Below, piece by piece: positions 16,467 to 24,964 of a stretch of DNA of 64,000 nt. This stretch comes from Curtobacterium pusillum (GTDB lineage: Bacteria > Actinomycetota > Actinomycetes > Actinomycetales > Microbacteriaceae): NCBI GenBank assembly GCA_002025645.1, contig CP018783.1, forward strand, positions 744,001-808,000, written 5' to 3'. Every line of letters begins with the position of its first letter. The first letter of the stretch is position 1. The position numbers and the translations under genes were made by a program. The notes under the pieces are model-generated. The model saw nothing but the letters and a program-made list of their open reading frames with translations, had not been told where the DNA came from and made no database searches.

Positions 16467-17500
16467 GCTCCGACTGGTGGGGCATCTTCTGGCTCGTCGT
16501 GCTGCTGCTCGGCAACGCCTACTTCGTCGCGGCCGAGTTCGCCGTCATCTCCGCGCGCCGCTCCCAGATCGAACCCCGCGCCGAAGAGGGCTCGAAGGCC
16601 GCGCAGATGACCCTGTGGGCGATGGAGCACGCCACCCGCATGCTCGCGACCACGCAGCTCGGCATCACCGTGTGCTCGCTGCTCATCCTGAACGTCTCCG
16701 AGCCGGCGATCCACCACCTGCTCGAGGTCCCGCTGCACCTCACCGGCTGGAGCGTCGAGGTCATCGGCATCGTGGCGTTCGTGTTCACGCTGCTGCTCGT
16801 GTCGTTCCTGCACGTGGTGTTCGGCGAGATGGTCCCGAAGAACATCTCGTTCTCGATGCCCGACCGTGCGGCGCTGCTCCTCGTACCGACGCTCTGGTAC
16901 ATCGGCCACGGCCTGCACTGGGTCGTCGTCGGCCTGAACGAGGTCGCGAACGCGGTGTTGCGGCTGTTCCGTGTCGAGCCGAAGGACGAGGCGGTGAGCG
17001 CCTTCACCGTGGAGGAGGTGCAGACCATCGTCGAGCAGTCACGCCGCGAGGGCACCCTCACGGACGACGGCAAGCTCGCCCTGGCGTTCGAGTTCACCGA
17101 GAAGAAGGTCAAGGACGTCGCCGTGCCGATGCGCGAGCTCGTCACGCTGCCCGAGGACGCCACCCCCGGCGACGTCGAGCGTGCCGTGGCGCAGCGCGGG
17201 TTCTCCCGGTACGTGCTCGTCGGCGAGGACGGCTCCCCCACGGGCTACGTGCACGTGAAGGACGTCATCGACCTGCGACCGGACGAGTACGACGACCCGG
17301 TGCCGCCGAAGCGCATCCGACAGCTCATCTCGCTCTACACGGAGATGGATCTCGAGGACGCGCTCGCCACGATGCGCGCCGCCGGCCGTCACGTGGCGCG
17401 GGCGTTCGACGCCGAGGGCCGGACGCTGGGCGTGCTCTTCCTCGAGGACATCCTCGAGGAGCTCGTCGGCACCGTCGAGGACGCGACCCGACGGCGGTAG
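16463..17500 (+). CDS. CNNM/CBS-pair membrane protein, second copy
   Basis: A 345-residue paralogue of the preceding protein, starting in an ATGA overlap. The DUF21 domain is present (ATTQLGITVCSLLILNVSEP, and GEMVPKNISFSMP), then a CBS pair with FEFTEKKVKDVAVPMRELV and GVLFLEDILEELVGTVED. It ends there, without the CorC/HlyC C-terminal domain of the first copy. This size difference is common in actinobacterial pairs and supports a complementary heteromer. Its 3' side carries an array of palindromic repeats. Confidence 0.9.
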   Translation: MSSDWWGIFWLVVLLLGNAYFVAAEFAVISARRSQIEPRAEEGSKAAQMTLWAMEHATRMLATTQLGITVCSLLILNVSEPAIHHLLEVPLHLTGWSVEVIGIVAFVFTLLLVSFLHVVFGEMVPKNISFSMPDRAALLLVPTLWYIGHGLHWVVVGLNEVANAVLRLFRVEPKDEAVSAFTVEEVQTIVEQSRREGTLTDDGKLALAFEFTEKKVKDVAVPMRELVTLPEDATPGDVERAVAQRGFSRYVLVGEDGSPTGYVHVKDVIDLRPDEYDDPVPPKRIRQLISLYTEMDLEDALATMRAAGRHVARAFDAEGRTLGVLFLEDILEELVGTVEDATRRR

Positions 17501-17508
17501 AGCCGGCA

Positions 17509-17562
17509 ACAGACGGACGGGAGGCGCGGTGCCAGCTGGCACCGCGCCTCCCGTCCGTCTGT
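17509..17562. repeat. Perfect 54-bp type A palindrome
   Basis: A continuous, loop-free inverted repeat with 27 bp on each side of 17535/17536, centred on CCAGCTGG. Its core is ACGGGAGGCGCGGTGCCAG. It begins 9 bp after the CBS-protein stop. Related perfect palindromes with the same centre occur at 32720 and 58366. Confidence 0.85.
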
Positions 17563-17580
17563 GGTCGCGACCACCCCGCC

Positions 17581-17667
17581 GAAGCGACAGTGCGCCGCCG
17601 AGCGGCACCGTCCGTCCCGCCAGGGCGACTGATCCCCGCGGGGATCTGGCGGGAGCCTGTCGCTTTC
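17581..17667. repeat. Type B repeat, copy 2
   Basis: An 87-bp element starting GAAGCGACAG and ending CTGTCGCTTTC, preceded by the linker GGTCGCGACC. Inside is a hairpin with CCCGCCA and TGGCGGG arms enclosing a perfect GATCCCCGCGGGGATC. It shares ends and linker with copies at 7873 and 17745. Confidence 0.65.
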
Positions 17668-17679
17668 GCGAGTGGTGAC

Positions 17680-17720
17680 GGACTGGAGGCGCGGGTCAGC
17701 CTGCCACGCGCCTCCCGTCC
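17680..17720. repeat. Type A repeat, imperfect copy
   Basis: Arms GGACTGGAGGCGCG and CGCGCCTCCCGTCC differ at one position (T versus G variant arms) around the centre GGTCAGCCTGCCA. The two arms carry different family variants, as if recombined. It stands between two type B elements. Confidence 0.6.
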
Positions 17721-17744
17721 GCTCGCGGTCGCGACCACCGCCCC

Positions 17745-17830
17745 GAAGCGACAGTGTGCCTCCGAGCGCCACCCTTCGTCCCGCCAGGGCGACAGAAACC
17801 CGCAGCGAGGCGGCGTGAGTGTGTCGCTTT
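17745..17830. repeat. Type B repeat, copy 3
   Basis: An 86-bp element starting GAAGCGACAG and ending TGTCGCTTTC, again preceded by a GGTCGCGACC linker. Its interior shares TCCCGCCAGGGCGAC with copy 2 but has lost most of the internal hairpin. The guaB1 stop lies 35 bp beyond. With the copies before it, it fills nearly the whole 364-bp gap between convergent genes. Confidence 0.6.
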
Positions 17831-17864
17831 CGCGAGACGCGCAACGCGCGCCGCGCGCCGCGCG

Positions 17865-19304
17865 CTACCAGCTGACGGGGAGCGGCTTGCCCTCCTCGTA
17901 GCCGGCGGCCGACTGGATGCCGACGAGCGCCCGCTCGGAGAACTCGGCGAGCGAGGACGCTCCGGCGTAGGTAGCGGAGCTGCGGACGCCGGCGGTGATC
18001 ATGTCGAGCAGGTCCTCCACCGAGGGCCGCTCCGGGTCGAGGTAGATGGTCGACGACGAGATGCCCTCGGCGAAGAGCGCCTTGCGGGCCCGCTCGTACG
18101 GGTCGAGCCGCTCGAAGCGCTCCCGGACGGCCTTCGCGGACGCCATGCCCCAGCTCTCCTTGTAGGCGCGACCGCTGTCGTCGCGGCGGAGGACACCGGG
18201 CGCCTCGAGCGTGCCGGCGAACCACGAACCGATCATCACGGCGGACGCGCCAGCGGCCAGGGCGAGCGCGACGTCGCGGGGGTACCGGACACCGCCGTCG
18301 GCCCACACGTGCGCGCCGAGCGACCGGGCGGCGGCGGCGGTCTCGAGGACGGCGGAGAACTGCGGCCGGCCGACGGCGGTCATCATGCGGGTGGTGCACA
18401 TGGCGCCGGGGCCGACACCGACCTTGATGATGCTCGCACCGGCGTCCACGAGGTGCGCGACGGCGTCGGCGGTGACGACGTTCCCGGCGACGAGGGGGAT
18501 GTCGAGTCCGAGGGCGGCCACCGTGCGGAGGGCGCGGAGCATGCCCTCCTGGTGTCCGTGGGCGGTGTCGAGGACGAGGACGTCGACGCCGGCGGCGGCG
18601 AGGGCCTGCGCCTTCGCGGCGACGTCGCCGTTGATGCCGATCGCGGCGGCGACGCGGAGTCGCCCGGAGGCGTCGACGGCCGGCGTGTAGATGTCGGAGC
18701 GGATCGCGCTCGTCTGGCTCACCGTGCCGACGACCTTGCCGTGCCGCACCACCGGCGCGAAGTCGACCTCTGCGCCGCTCAGCACGTCGTACACGTGCCG
18801 GGGCGTGCCGGCGTCCTCGGCGTCGATCGCGGTGGACGCACCGTGCAGCAGGTCGCCGAGCGTGGCGTCGGGGCCGGCGGTGCCGAGGCGGCCGGCGGGC
18901 ACGCAGCCGAGGTACTCCCCCGACGCGTCGCGCACGACCACACCGCGACCGGCCACGGGCAGGAGCTGCTCGAGGGCCTCGGCGACGGTGGTGTCCGCGC
19001 CGAGGTCGTAGGCGGTGTCGAAGTCGACCGGCTGGTCCTTCACCCACCGGATCGCGGCGTCGAGGTCCTGCAGGTGCATGTCCTGTGGCAGCACGCCGAG
19101 GCCACCGCGGCGAGCGAGGGTCGCCGCGAGCCGCGGGCCGGTCACCGAGTTCATGTTCGCGCTGACGATCGGGATGGTGGCACCGGTGCCGTCGTTCGTC
19201 GAGAGGTCCACGTCGAAGCGGCTCGTCACCGCCGACCGGCTGGGGACGAGGAAGACGTCGGAGTAGGTCAGGTCGTGCGTCGGCCGCGTCTCGTAGAACC
19301 TCAT
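17865..19304 (-). CDS. guaB1: GuaB1 family IMP dehydrogenase-related protein (GMP reductase)
   Basis: A 479-residue TIM-barrel protein with an inserted CBS pair (about residues 95-210). The barrel marks are SANMNSVTGPRLAATLARRGG near residue 50, cut here at the family's length, VLDTAHGHQEGM, the loop GVGPGAMCTTRMMTAVG with the catalytic Cys, and WADGGVRYPRDVALALAAGA. It fits the actinobacterial GuaB1 group, which has been reported to work as a GMP reductase that returns GMP to IMP. The start ATG at 19304 matches the family opening MRFYETRPTHDLTYSDVFLVP without its last residue. It is divergent from kgd. Confidence 0.9.
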   Translation of the reverse strand: MRFYETRPTHDLTYSDVFLVPSRSAVTSRFDVDLSTNDGTGATIPIVSANMNSVTGPRLAATLARRGGLGVLPQDMHLQDLDAAIRWVKDQPVDFDTAYDLGADTTVAEALEQLLPVAGRGVVVRDASGEYLGCVPAGRLGTAGPDATLGDLLHGASTAIDAEDAGTPRHVYDVLSGAEVDFAPVVRHGKVVGTVSQTSAIRSDIYTPAVDASGRLRVAAAIGINGDVAAKAQALAAAGVDVLVLDTAHGHQEGMLRALRTVAALGLDIPLVAGNVVTADAVAHLVDAGASIIKVGVGPGAMCTTRMMTAVGRPQFSAVLETAAAARSLGAHVWADGGVRYPRDVALALAAGASAVMIGSWFAGTLEAPGVLRRDDSGRAYKESWGMASAKAVRERFERLDPYERARKALFAEGISSSTIYLDPERPSVEDLLDMITAGVRSSATYAGASSLAEFSERALVGIQSAAGYEEGKPLPVSW

Positions 19305-19516
19305 GCGCCCCACTGTACGGCTCCGTCGGGTGGCCGGTCTGGGCGGCTCGGCACGCCTCCGGCGCGACACGCGCGAGACCCTGTCTGGAGGCGCGACCCG
19401 CCTTCTGCTGACACCGAACGGTCATCTGCGAGCGGCTAGGCTTAAGACCTGTGCGGGGCAGGGTTGCCGCGCACGACACACACGAGCATCTATCGACGGA
19501 GAGTGGGCGATCGGCT

Positions 19517-22500
19517 GTGTCGAGCCATCTGACCGGAACGGACGAGACCGCGGGCGAATTCGGGGCGAACGAGTGGCTCGTCGACGAGCTCTACGAGCAG
19601 TTCGTCGCGGACAAGGAGTCGGTCGACAAGTCCTGGTGGCCGGTCCTCGAGAGCTACCACCGCACGCAGGGTGGTGACGCTCCGGCAGCGCCGGCTCCGA
19701 CGTCCTCCCCGGCAGCGTCAGGGGGTCAGCAGGCCACGGCCCAGCAGTCGTCGACCCAGCAGCCCGCGACCGGCGACGCCCCCGCCGAGGCCAAGTCCGG
19801 CCCCATCCAGGCGAAGACCACGTCCCGCCAGCCGACGCCGCAGCCGATCCCGGCCGAGGCGAACGACGAGGCCGACGACCACGAGGAGACCCACGAGGAC
19901 GTCGCCACCCCGCTCCGGGGCATGGCGAAGACCCTGGCGTCGAACATGGACGCCTCGCTCACCGTCCCGACGGCGACGAGCGTGCGGACGATCCCGGCGA
20001 AGCTGATGATCGACAACCGCATCGTGATCAACAACCACCTGCGCCGGGCGCGCGGCGGCAAGATCTCGTTCACGCACCTGATCGGCTGGGCGATGGTCCA
20101 GGCGCTCAAGGACTTCCCGAGCCAGAACGTCTTCTACGAGGAGCGCGACGGCAAGCCCTTCGTGGTCCAGCCGGCGCACGTGAACCTCGGCATCGCGATC
20201 GACGTCCCGAAGAAGGACGGCACACGGTCCCTGCTCGTCCCGAGCATCAAGCGCGCCGAGACCCTGACGTTCGGCCAGTTCCTCTCCGCCTACGAGGACC
20301 TCGTCAAGCGCGCCCGTGACAACAAGCTCACGCCGACCGACTTCCAGGGCACGACGATCTCGCTGACGAACCCGGGCGGCATCGGCACCGTGCACTCGGT
20401 CCCGCGCCTGACGAAGGGGCAGGGTGCGATCATCGGTGCCGGCGCCCTCGAGTACCCGGCGCAGTTCCAGGGCTCGGCATCGAAGACCCTCGTCGAGCTC
20501 GGCATCGGCAAGACGATCACGTTGACGAGCACCTACGACCACCGCGTCATCCAGGGCGCGGGCTCGGGCGAGTACCTCAAGAAGGTGCACGAGCGACTCA
20601 TCGGCGAGCACGGCTTCTACGAGGGCATCTTCGCGGCGCTCCGGATCCCGTACAAGCCCATCCAGTGGGCGAACGACATCAACGTCGACCTGGCGCACCG
20701 GGTCAACAAGACCGCGCGCGTGCAGGAGCTCATCAACAGCTTCCGCGTCCGCGGGCACCTGATGGCGGACATCGACCCCCTCGAGTACCGGCAGCGTACG
20801 CACCCCGACCTCGAGATCGAGAGCCACGGGCTGACCTTCTGGGACCTCGACCGTGAGTTCGTCACGGGTGGCCTCGCCGGCACCACGAACGCCCCGCTCC
20901 GCGACGTCCTCGGGATCCTCCGCGACGCCTACTGCCGCACGGTCGGCATCGAGTACATGCACATCCAGGACCCGGAGCAGCGCCGCTGGGTGCAGGCCCA
21001 CATCGAGGTCCCCTACTCGAAGCCGTCGAAGGACGAGCAGCTGCGTGTCCTCGGCAAGCTCAACGAGGCCGAGGCGTTCGAGACCTTCCTGCAGACGAAG
21101 TACGTCGGCCAGAAGCGGTTCTCGCTCGAGGGCGGCGAGTCGACCATCGCGTTCCTCGACACCCTCATCCAGCACGCCGCGACCGCCGGCCTCGACGAGG
21201 TCGCCATCGGCATGGCGCACCGCGGCCGCCTCAACGTGCTGACGAACATCGCCGGCAAGACGTACGGGCAGATCTTCCGTGAGTTCGAGGGCTCCTCGCT
21301 CCCGGGCTCCGTGTCGGGGCAGGGCTCGGGCGACGTGAAGTACCACGTCGGCACCGAGGGCGTGTTCCGCGCGTCGGACGGCACCGCGATCCCGGTGACC
21401 ATCGCCGCGAACCCGTCCCACCTCGAGGCCGTCGACGGCGTGCTCGAGGGCATCGTCCGCGCCAAGCAGGACCGTGAGGCGCCCGGCACGTTCGGGGTCC
21501 TCCCGGTGCTCGTGCACGGCGACGCGGCGATGGCCGGCCAGGGTGTCGTGGTCGAGACGCTGCAGATGTCCCAGCTGCGCGGCTACCGCACCGGCGGCAC
21601 CGTGCACCTCGTCATCAACAACCAGGTCGGGTTCACCACCCCGCCGGAGTCGGCCCGCAGCTCGGTGTACTCCACCGACGTCGCGAAGACGATCCAGGCG
21701 CCGATCTTCCACGTGAACGGCGACGACCCCGAGGCCGTGGCCCGCGTCGCGGAGCTCGCCTTCGCGTACCGCGAGGAGTTCCACCGCGACGTCGTCATCG
21801 ACCTCATCTGCTACCGCCGCCGCGGCCACAACGAGGGCGACGACCCCTCGATGACGCAGCCGATGATGTACAACCTCATCGAGGCGAAGCGCTCCGTCCG
21901 CACCCTCTACACCGAGGCCCTCGTCGGCCGCGGCGACATCACACAAGAGGAGTACGACGAGGCGCACCGCGACTTCCAGGACCGCCTGGAGCGCGCCTTC
22001 GCCGAGACGCACGAGGCGCAGACCGGCACGATCCCGGTGATCACGGTCGACGACGACGGCGCCGTGCAGGGCCTCGAGCGTCCGGCCGCCCAACGTGACG
22101 ACTCCGAGAACCAGGTGCACGACACCGCGGTCTCCGAGGAACTGGTCCACGCGATCGGCGACGCGCACAGCAACCCGCCGGCCGGCTTCTCGATCCACCC
22201 GAAGCTGCAGCAGCTGCTGTCGAAGCGCACCGACATGACGCGCAACGGCGGGATCGACTGGGCGATGGCCGAGCTCATGGCGATCGGTTCGCTGCTGGTC
22301 GAGGGCAAGCCCGTCCGGCTCGCCGGCCAGGACGCCCGACGTGGCACCTTCGTCCAGCGGCAGGCTGTGTTCCACGACCGGGTCAACGGCCAGGAGTGGC
22401 TGCCGCTCGCGAACCTCACCGAGGACCAGGCTCGTCTGTACATCTACGACTCGCTCCTCAGCGAGTACGCGGCCATGGCGTTCGAGTACGGCTACTCGGT

Positions 22501-23272
22501 CGAGCGTCCAGAGGCCCTCGTGCTCTGGGAGGCCCAGTTCGGCGACTTCGCCAACGGCGCCCAGACCGTGATCGACGAGTTCATCTCCTCTGCCGAGCAG
22601 AAGTGGGGGCAGCGCTCCGGGCTCGTGCTCCTGCTCCCCCACGGCTACGAGGGTCAGGGGCCGGACCACTCGTCCGCCCGCATCGAGCGGTACCTGCAGC
22701 TCTGCGCCGAGGACAACATGGTCGTGGCACGACCGTCGACCCCGGCGTCGTACTTCCACCTGCTGCGCCGCCAGGCCTGGGAGCGCCCGCAGAAGCCGCT
22801 CATCGTGTTCTCGCCGAAGGCCATGCTCCGGCTGCGCCAGGCGACGAGCGCGGTGGACGCCTTCACGAACGGCACCTTCCAGGAGGTCATCGACGACGAC
22901 CGCGTGACGGACAAGTCGTCGGTGCGCCGTGTCGTCCTGCACTCGGGCAAGGTGCACCACGACCTGCGGGCCGAGGTCGAGAAGCGCGGAGCCACCGACA
23001 TCGCCCTCGTCCGCCTCGAGCAGCTCGCACCGCTGCCGCTCGAGCGCATCCTCGAGGTCCTGGCCGGCTACCCGGACGCCGACGTCGTGTGGGCGCAGGA
23101 GGAGCCGGAGAACCAGGGCGCCTGGCCGTTCGTCTGCATGAACCTGTCGCCGCACCTGGACGGCCGTCCGCTGTCGGTCGCCGCCCGTGCCGCGAGTGCC
23201 GCACCGGCCACGGGTTCCTCGAAGCGCTCGGCGCAGGAGGCCACCGAGGTCATCACCAGAGCGCTGGGCTGA
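19517..23272 (+). CDS. kgd: Multifunctional 2-oxoglutarate decarboxylase / dehydrogenase E1-E2 fusion
   Basis: A 1251-residue fusion typical of Actinobacteria. The N-terminus has NEWLVDELYEQFVADKESV, then an Ala/Gln/Pro-rich linker (about residues 55-125). An E2-type acyltransferase domain follows to about residue 360, with ISLTNPGGIGTVHSVPRL and the catalytic TYDHRVIQGAGSGEYL. The rest is a thiamine-diphosphate E1 domain with GMAHRGRLNVLTNIAGKTYG, GDAAMAGQGVVVETLQMS, NNQVGFTT and YRRRGHNEGDDPS. It feeds 2-oxoglutarate to succinyl-CoA or succinic semialdehyde in the TCA cycle. The GTG at 19517 is chosen because it matches the usual short N-terminal helix. It likely has its own promoter in the 212-bp gap shared with guaB1. 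Confidence 0.95.
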   Translation: MSSHLTGTDETAGEFGANEWLVDELYEQFVADKESVDKSWWPVLESYHRTQGGDAPAAPAPTSSPAASGGQQATAQQSSTQQPATGDAPAEAKSGPIQAKTTSRQPTPQPIPAEANDEADDHEETHEDVATPLRGMAKTLASNMDASLTVPTATSVRTIPAKLMIDNRIVINNHLRRARGGKISFTHLIGWAMVQALKDFPSQNVFYEERDGKPFVVQPAHVNLGIAIDVPKKDGTRSLLVPSIKRAETLTFGQFLSAYEDLVKRARDNKLTPTDFQGTTISLTNPGGIGTVHSVPRLTKGQGAIIGAGALEYPAQFQGSASKTLVELGIGKTITLTSTYDHRVIQGAGSGEYLKKVHERLIGEHGFYEGIFAALRIPYKPIQWANDINVDLAHRVNKTARVQELINSFRVRGHLMADIDPLEYRQRTHPDLEIESHGLTFWDLDREFVTGGLAGTTNAPLRDVLGILRDAYCRTVGIEYMHIQDPEQRRWVQAHIEVPYSKPSKDEQLRVLGKLNEAEAFETFLQTKYVGQKRFSLEGGESTIAFLDTLIQHAATAGLDEVAIGMAHRGRLNVLTNIAGKTYGQIFREFEGSSLPGSVSGQGSGDVKYHVGTEGVFRASDGTAIPVTIAANPSHLEAVDGVLEGIVRAKQDREAPGTFGVLPVLVHGDAAMAGQGVVVETLQMSQLRGYRTGGTVHLVINNQVGFTTPPESARSSVYSTDVAKTIQAPIFHVNGDDPEAVARVAELAFAYREEFHRDVVIDLICYRRRGHNEGDDPSMTQPMMYNLIEAKRSVRTLYTEALVGRGDITQEEYDEAHRDFQDRLERAFAETHEAQTGTIPVITVDDDGAVQGLERPAAQRDDSENQVHDTAVSEELVHAIGDAHSNPPAGFSIHPKLQQLLSKRTDMTRNGGIDWAMAELMAIGSLLVEGKPVRLAGQDARRGTFVQRQAVFHDRVNGQEWLPLANLTEDQARLYIYDSLLSEYAAMAFEYGYSVERPEALVLWEAQFGDFANGAQTVIDEFISSAEQKWGQRSGLVLLLPHGYEGQGPDHSSARIERYLQLCAEDNMVVARPSTPASYFHLLRRQAWERPQKPLIVFSPKAMLRLRQATSAVDAFTNGTFQEVIDDDRVTDKSSVRRVVLHSGKVHHDLRAEVEKRGATDIALVRLEQLAPLPLERILEVLAGYPDADVVWAQEEPENQGAWPFVCMNLSPHLDGRPLSVAARAASAAPATGSSKRSAQEATEVITRALG

Positions 23273-23295
23273 GCCAGGGCCCTGCGCTGACGCCG

Positions 23296-23340
23296 ACGCC
23301 GGGGTGCGCTACGCGATCTTCGTGTAGCGCACCCCGGCGT
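23296..23340. terminator. Bidirectional terminator overlapping the GNAT stop
   Basis: A perfect 17-bp inverted repeat, ACGCCGGGGTGCGCTAC and its complement, with an 11-base loop. It starts 24 bp after the kgd stop. On the other strand it includes the last codons and stop codon of the GNAT gene, so one structure seems to end both convergent transcripts while also coding the GNAT C-terminus. Confidence 0.8.
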
Positions 23341-23749
23341 CGTGGTACCCGCGCTTCTGGTAGAACCGGTGCGCGCTGTCCGTCGCCGCCGCACTGACGG
23401 CGCTGAGGCGACGCGCGCCCTGCTCGACGGCCCACGTCTCGAAGGTGCCGATGAGCGCGGAACCCGTGCCGAGCCTCCTGGCCGTCTCGTCGACCACCAG
23501 CAGGAGGAGCTGCGCCGTCGGCTCGTCGCTCGCGTAGGCCCACGTGACCTGCGCGCCCGCGACGGCGACCGCACGGCCGTCCTCGTCGCGGACCAACCAG
23601 GTGCGGTGGCCGGCTTCGGGCGTCAGCCGTTCGAGGCGGGCCCGCATGGCGGGCTCGTCGACGACGTGACCGAGCAGGCGGACGAGGGCGGCGACGTCGG
23701 CGACGTCCGTGTCGGACCAGGTGGTGATCGACTCGACGGGGAGGGTCAT
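23309..23749 (-). CDS. GNAT family N-acetyltransferase
   Basis: A 146-residue single-domain acetyltransferase. The acetyl-CoA loop is seen in VVDETARRLGTGSALIGTFE (R/Q-x-x-G-x-G/A type) and the C-terminal beta-alpha unit in DSAHRFYQKRGYHDAGVRYTK, which is typical of small-molecule or peptide acetyltransferases. The length is right for the fold. The substrate is unknown. Its last codons lie inside the kgd terminator. Confidence 0.87.
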   Translation of the reverse strand: MTLPVESITTWSDTDVADVAALVRLLGHVVDEPAMRARLERLTPEAGHRTWLVRDEDGRAVAVAGAQVTWAYASDEPTAQLLLLVVDETARRLGTGSALIGTFETWAVEQGARRLSAVSAAATDSAHRFYQKRGYHDAGVRYTKIA

Positions 23750-23801
23750 GCGGGCGACACTACCGACAGCCCCGCCCGTGTGACGACGGCTGCCAGAACG
23801 T

Positions 23802-24044
23802 TCAGTGGGTCGCCTGCTCCACCCGGATGCGGGCGAGGATCTCGGATCGCAACTGGTCGGGAGCCGTCTCCTTGCACGCGCGACGGACCGTCTCGATCAG
23901 GACCACGCCGACACGGTGCTCGGTCGTGCAGTCCTCGCAGTCCTCCATGTGCTCACGGATGTCCGCCGCGTCCTCGCGGCAGAGCTCCCCGTGCAGGAAC
24001 TCCTCGAGCTCGGCCTTCGCCTTCGAGCAGTCGCAGCCGCTCAT
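23802..24044 (-). CDS. rsrA: Zinc anti-sigma factor RsrA-like
   Basis: An 80-residue ZAS-family anti-sigma factor. The zinc motif HMEDCEDC (H-x3-C-x2-C) is preceded by Cys residues near the N-terminus ([19 protein letters not shown]). In relatives, oxidation of these thiols releases zinc and frees SigR. It starts in the ATGA overlap with the sigma-factor stop, so sigma and anti-sigma are made in balance. Acts in the cytoplasm as a thiol redox switch. Confidence 0.93.
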   Translation of the reverse strand: MSGCDCSKAKAELEEFLHGELCREDAADIREHMEDCEDCTTEHRVGVVLIETVRRACKETAPDQLRSEILARIRVEQATH

Positions 24045-24838
24045 CGTGCTTCCTTCCCTTCGACGCGACCCGAGGTCGCAGCAACCTTCCGGCCGCGTCC
24101 GCGCATCGTCGCCGTCGACGCTGCGTCCGGGACGATGCCGGTCTCACGTGCGTGGTCCGCCAGGAGCCCCCGGAGGAGTCGGCGTCCACGGTGGAGGCGG
24201 CTCATGACCGTCCCCACGGGTGTCTTCATGATGTCGGCGATCTCCTGGTAGGAGAACCCCTCGACGTCGGCGAAGTAGACGGCCATCCGGAAGTCCTCGG
24301 GGATGGCCTGCAGCGCGTCCTTCACGGCGGAGGACGGCAGGTGGTCGATGGCGTCGGCCTCGGCGGAGCGCGCCGAGATCGACTGCGTCACGCTCTCCGC
24401 GCCGCCCAGCTGCCAGTCCTCGAGCTCGTCGATCGTGCCCTGGTAGGGGTTGCGCTGGTTCTTGCGGTACGTGTTGATGAACGTGTTCGTGAGGATCCGG
24501 TACAGCCAGGCCTTCAGGTTCGTGCCCTGCTTGAACTGGCGGAACGCGGCGAACGCCTTGACGAACGTCTCCTGCACGAGGTCGGACGCGTCGGCCGGGT
24601 TGCGGGTCATCCGCATCGCGGCCCCGTAGAGCTGGTCCATGAAGGGCAGCGCCTGGTCCTCGAAGAGGGAACGCAGTTCGGTGTCGGAGACGGTCTTCGC
24701 GTCGACCACGTCGGTGTCGGCGCCGTCCGTCTGCTCGTCGTCCTCGAGTGCCTCGTGCTCCTCGGACACCGCGTCGAGCTGCGCCTCGGTCTCCGCGACC
24801 AGGTCGTGCGGTGCTGCCTGCGGTTCGTCGGTCGTCAT
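24041..24838 (-). CDS. sigR: ECF RNA polymerase sigma factor SigR/SigH
   Basis: A 265-residue ECF sigma factor for the thiol-oxidative stress response. Region 2 reads [20 protein letters not shown] and [21 protein letters not shown] without interruption, and region 4 reads [19 protein letters not shown] then [16 protein letters not shown]. The first 50 residues form an acidic extension ([15 protein letters not shown]), longer than in Streptomyces SigR, and about 30 basic residues follow region 4. The ATG at 24838 is near a TAGACT hexamer (24849-24854 on this strand), which would make the message almost leaderless. Divergent from aroA, as in other Actinobacteria. Confidence 0.93.
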   Translation of the reverse strand: MTTDEPQAAPHDLVAETEAQLDAVSEEHEALEDDEQTDGADTDVVDAKTVSDTELRSLFEDQALPFMDQLYGAAMRMTRNPADASDLVQETFVKAFAAFRQFKQGTNLKAWLYRILTNTFINTYRKNQRNPYQGTIDELEDWQLGGAESVTQSISARSAEADAIDHLPSSAVKDALQAIPEDFRMAVYFADVEGFSYQEIADIMKTPVGTVMSRLHRGRRLLRGLLADHARETGIVPDAASTATMRGRGRKVAATSGRVEGKEAR

Positions 24839-24964
24839 CGCCGCCAAGTCTAGGCCGCGGGCGTCCCCGAGCGTCGTCGGCTCGGCGGGCACGGCCGTTC
24901 GGGGCCGAGCGAGTGTTGCTGTCGCCAATGATCCTCCCGGTGCGTTCAGTACCCTTGTGAACCG

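Noticed and set aside
19718..23155. 1145-codon minus-strand open frame opposite kgd
   Set aside because: Its composition (Leu, Arg, Asp, Val repeats) is that of antisense to a GC-rich gene. No family motif is present.
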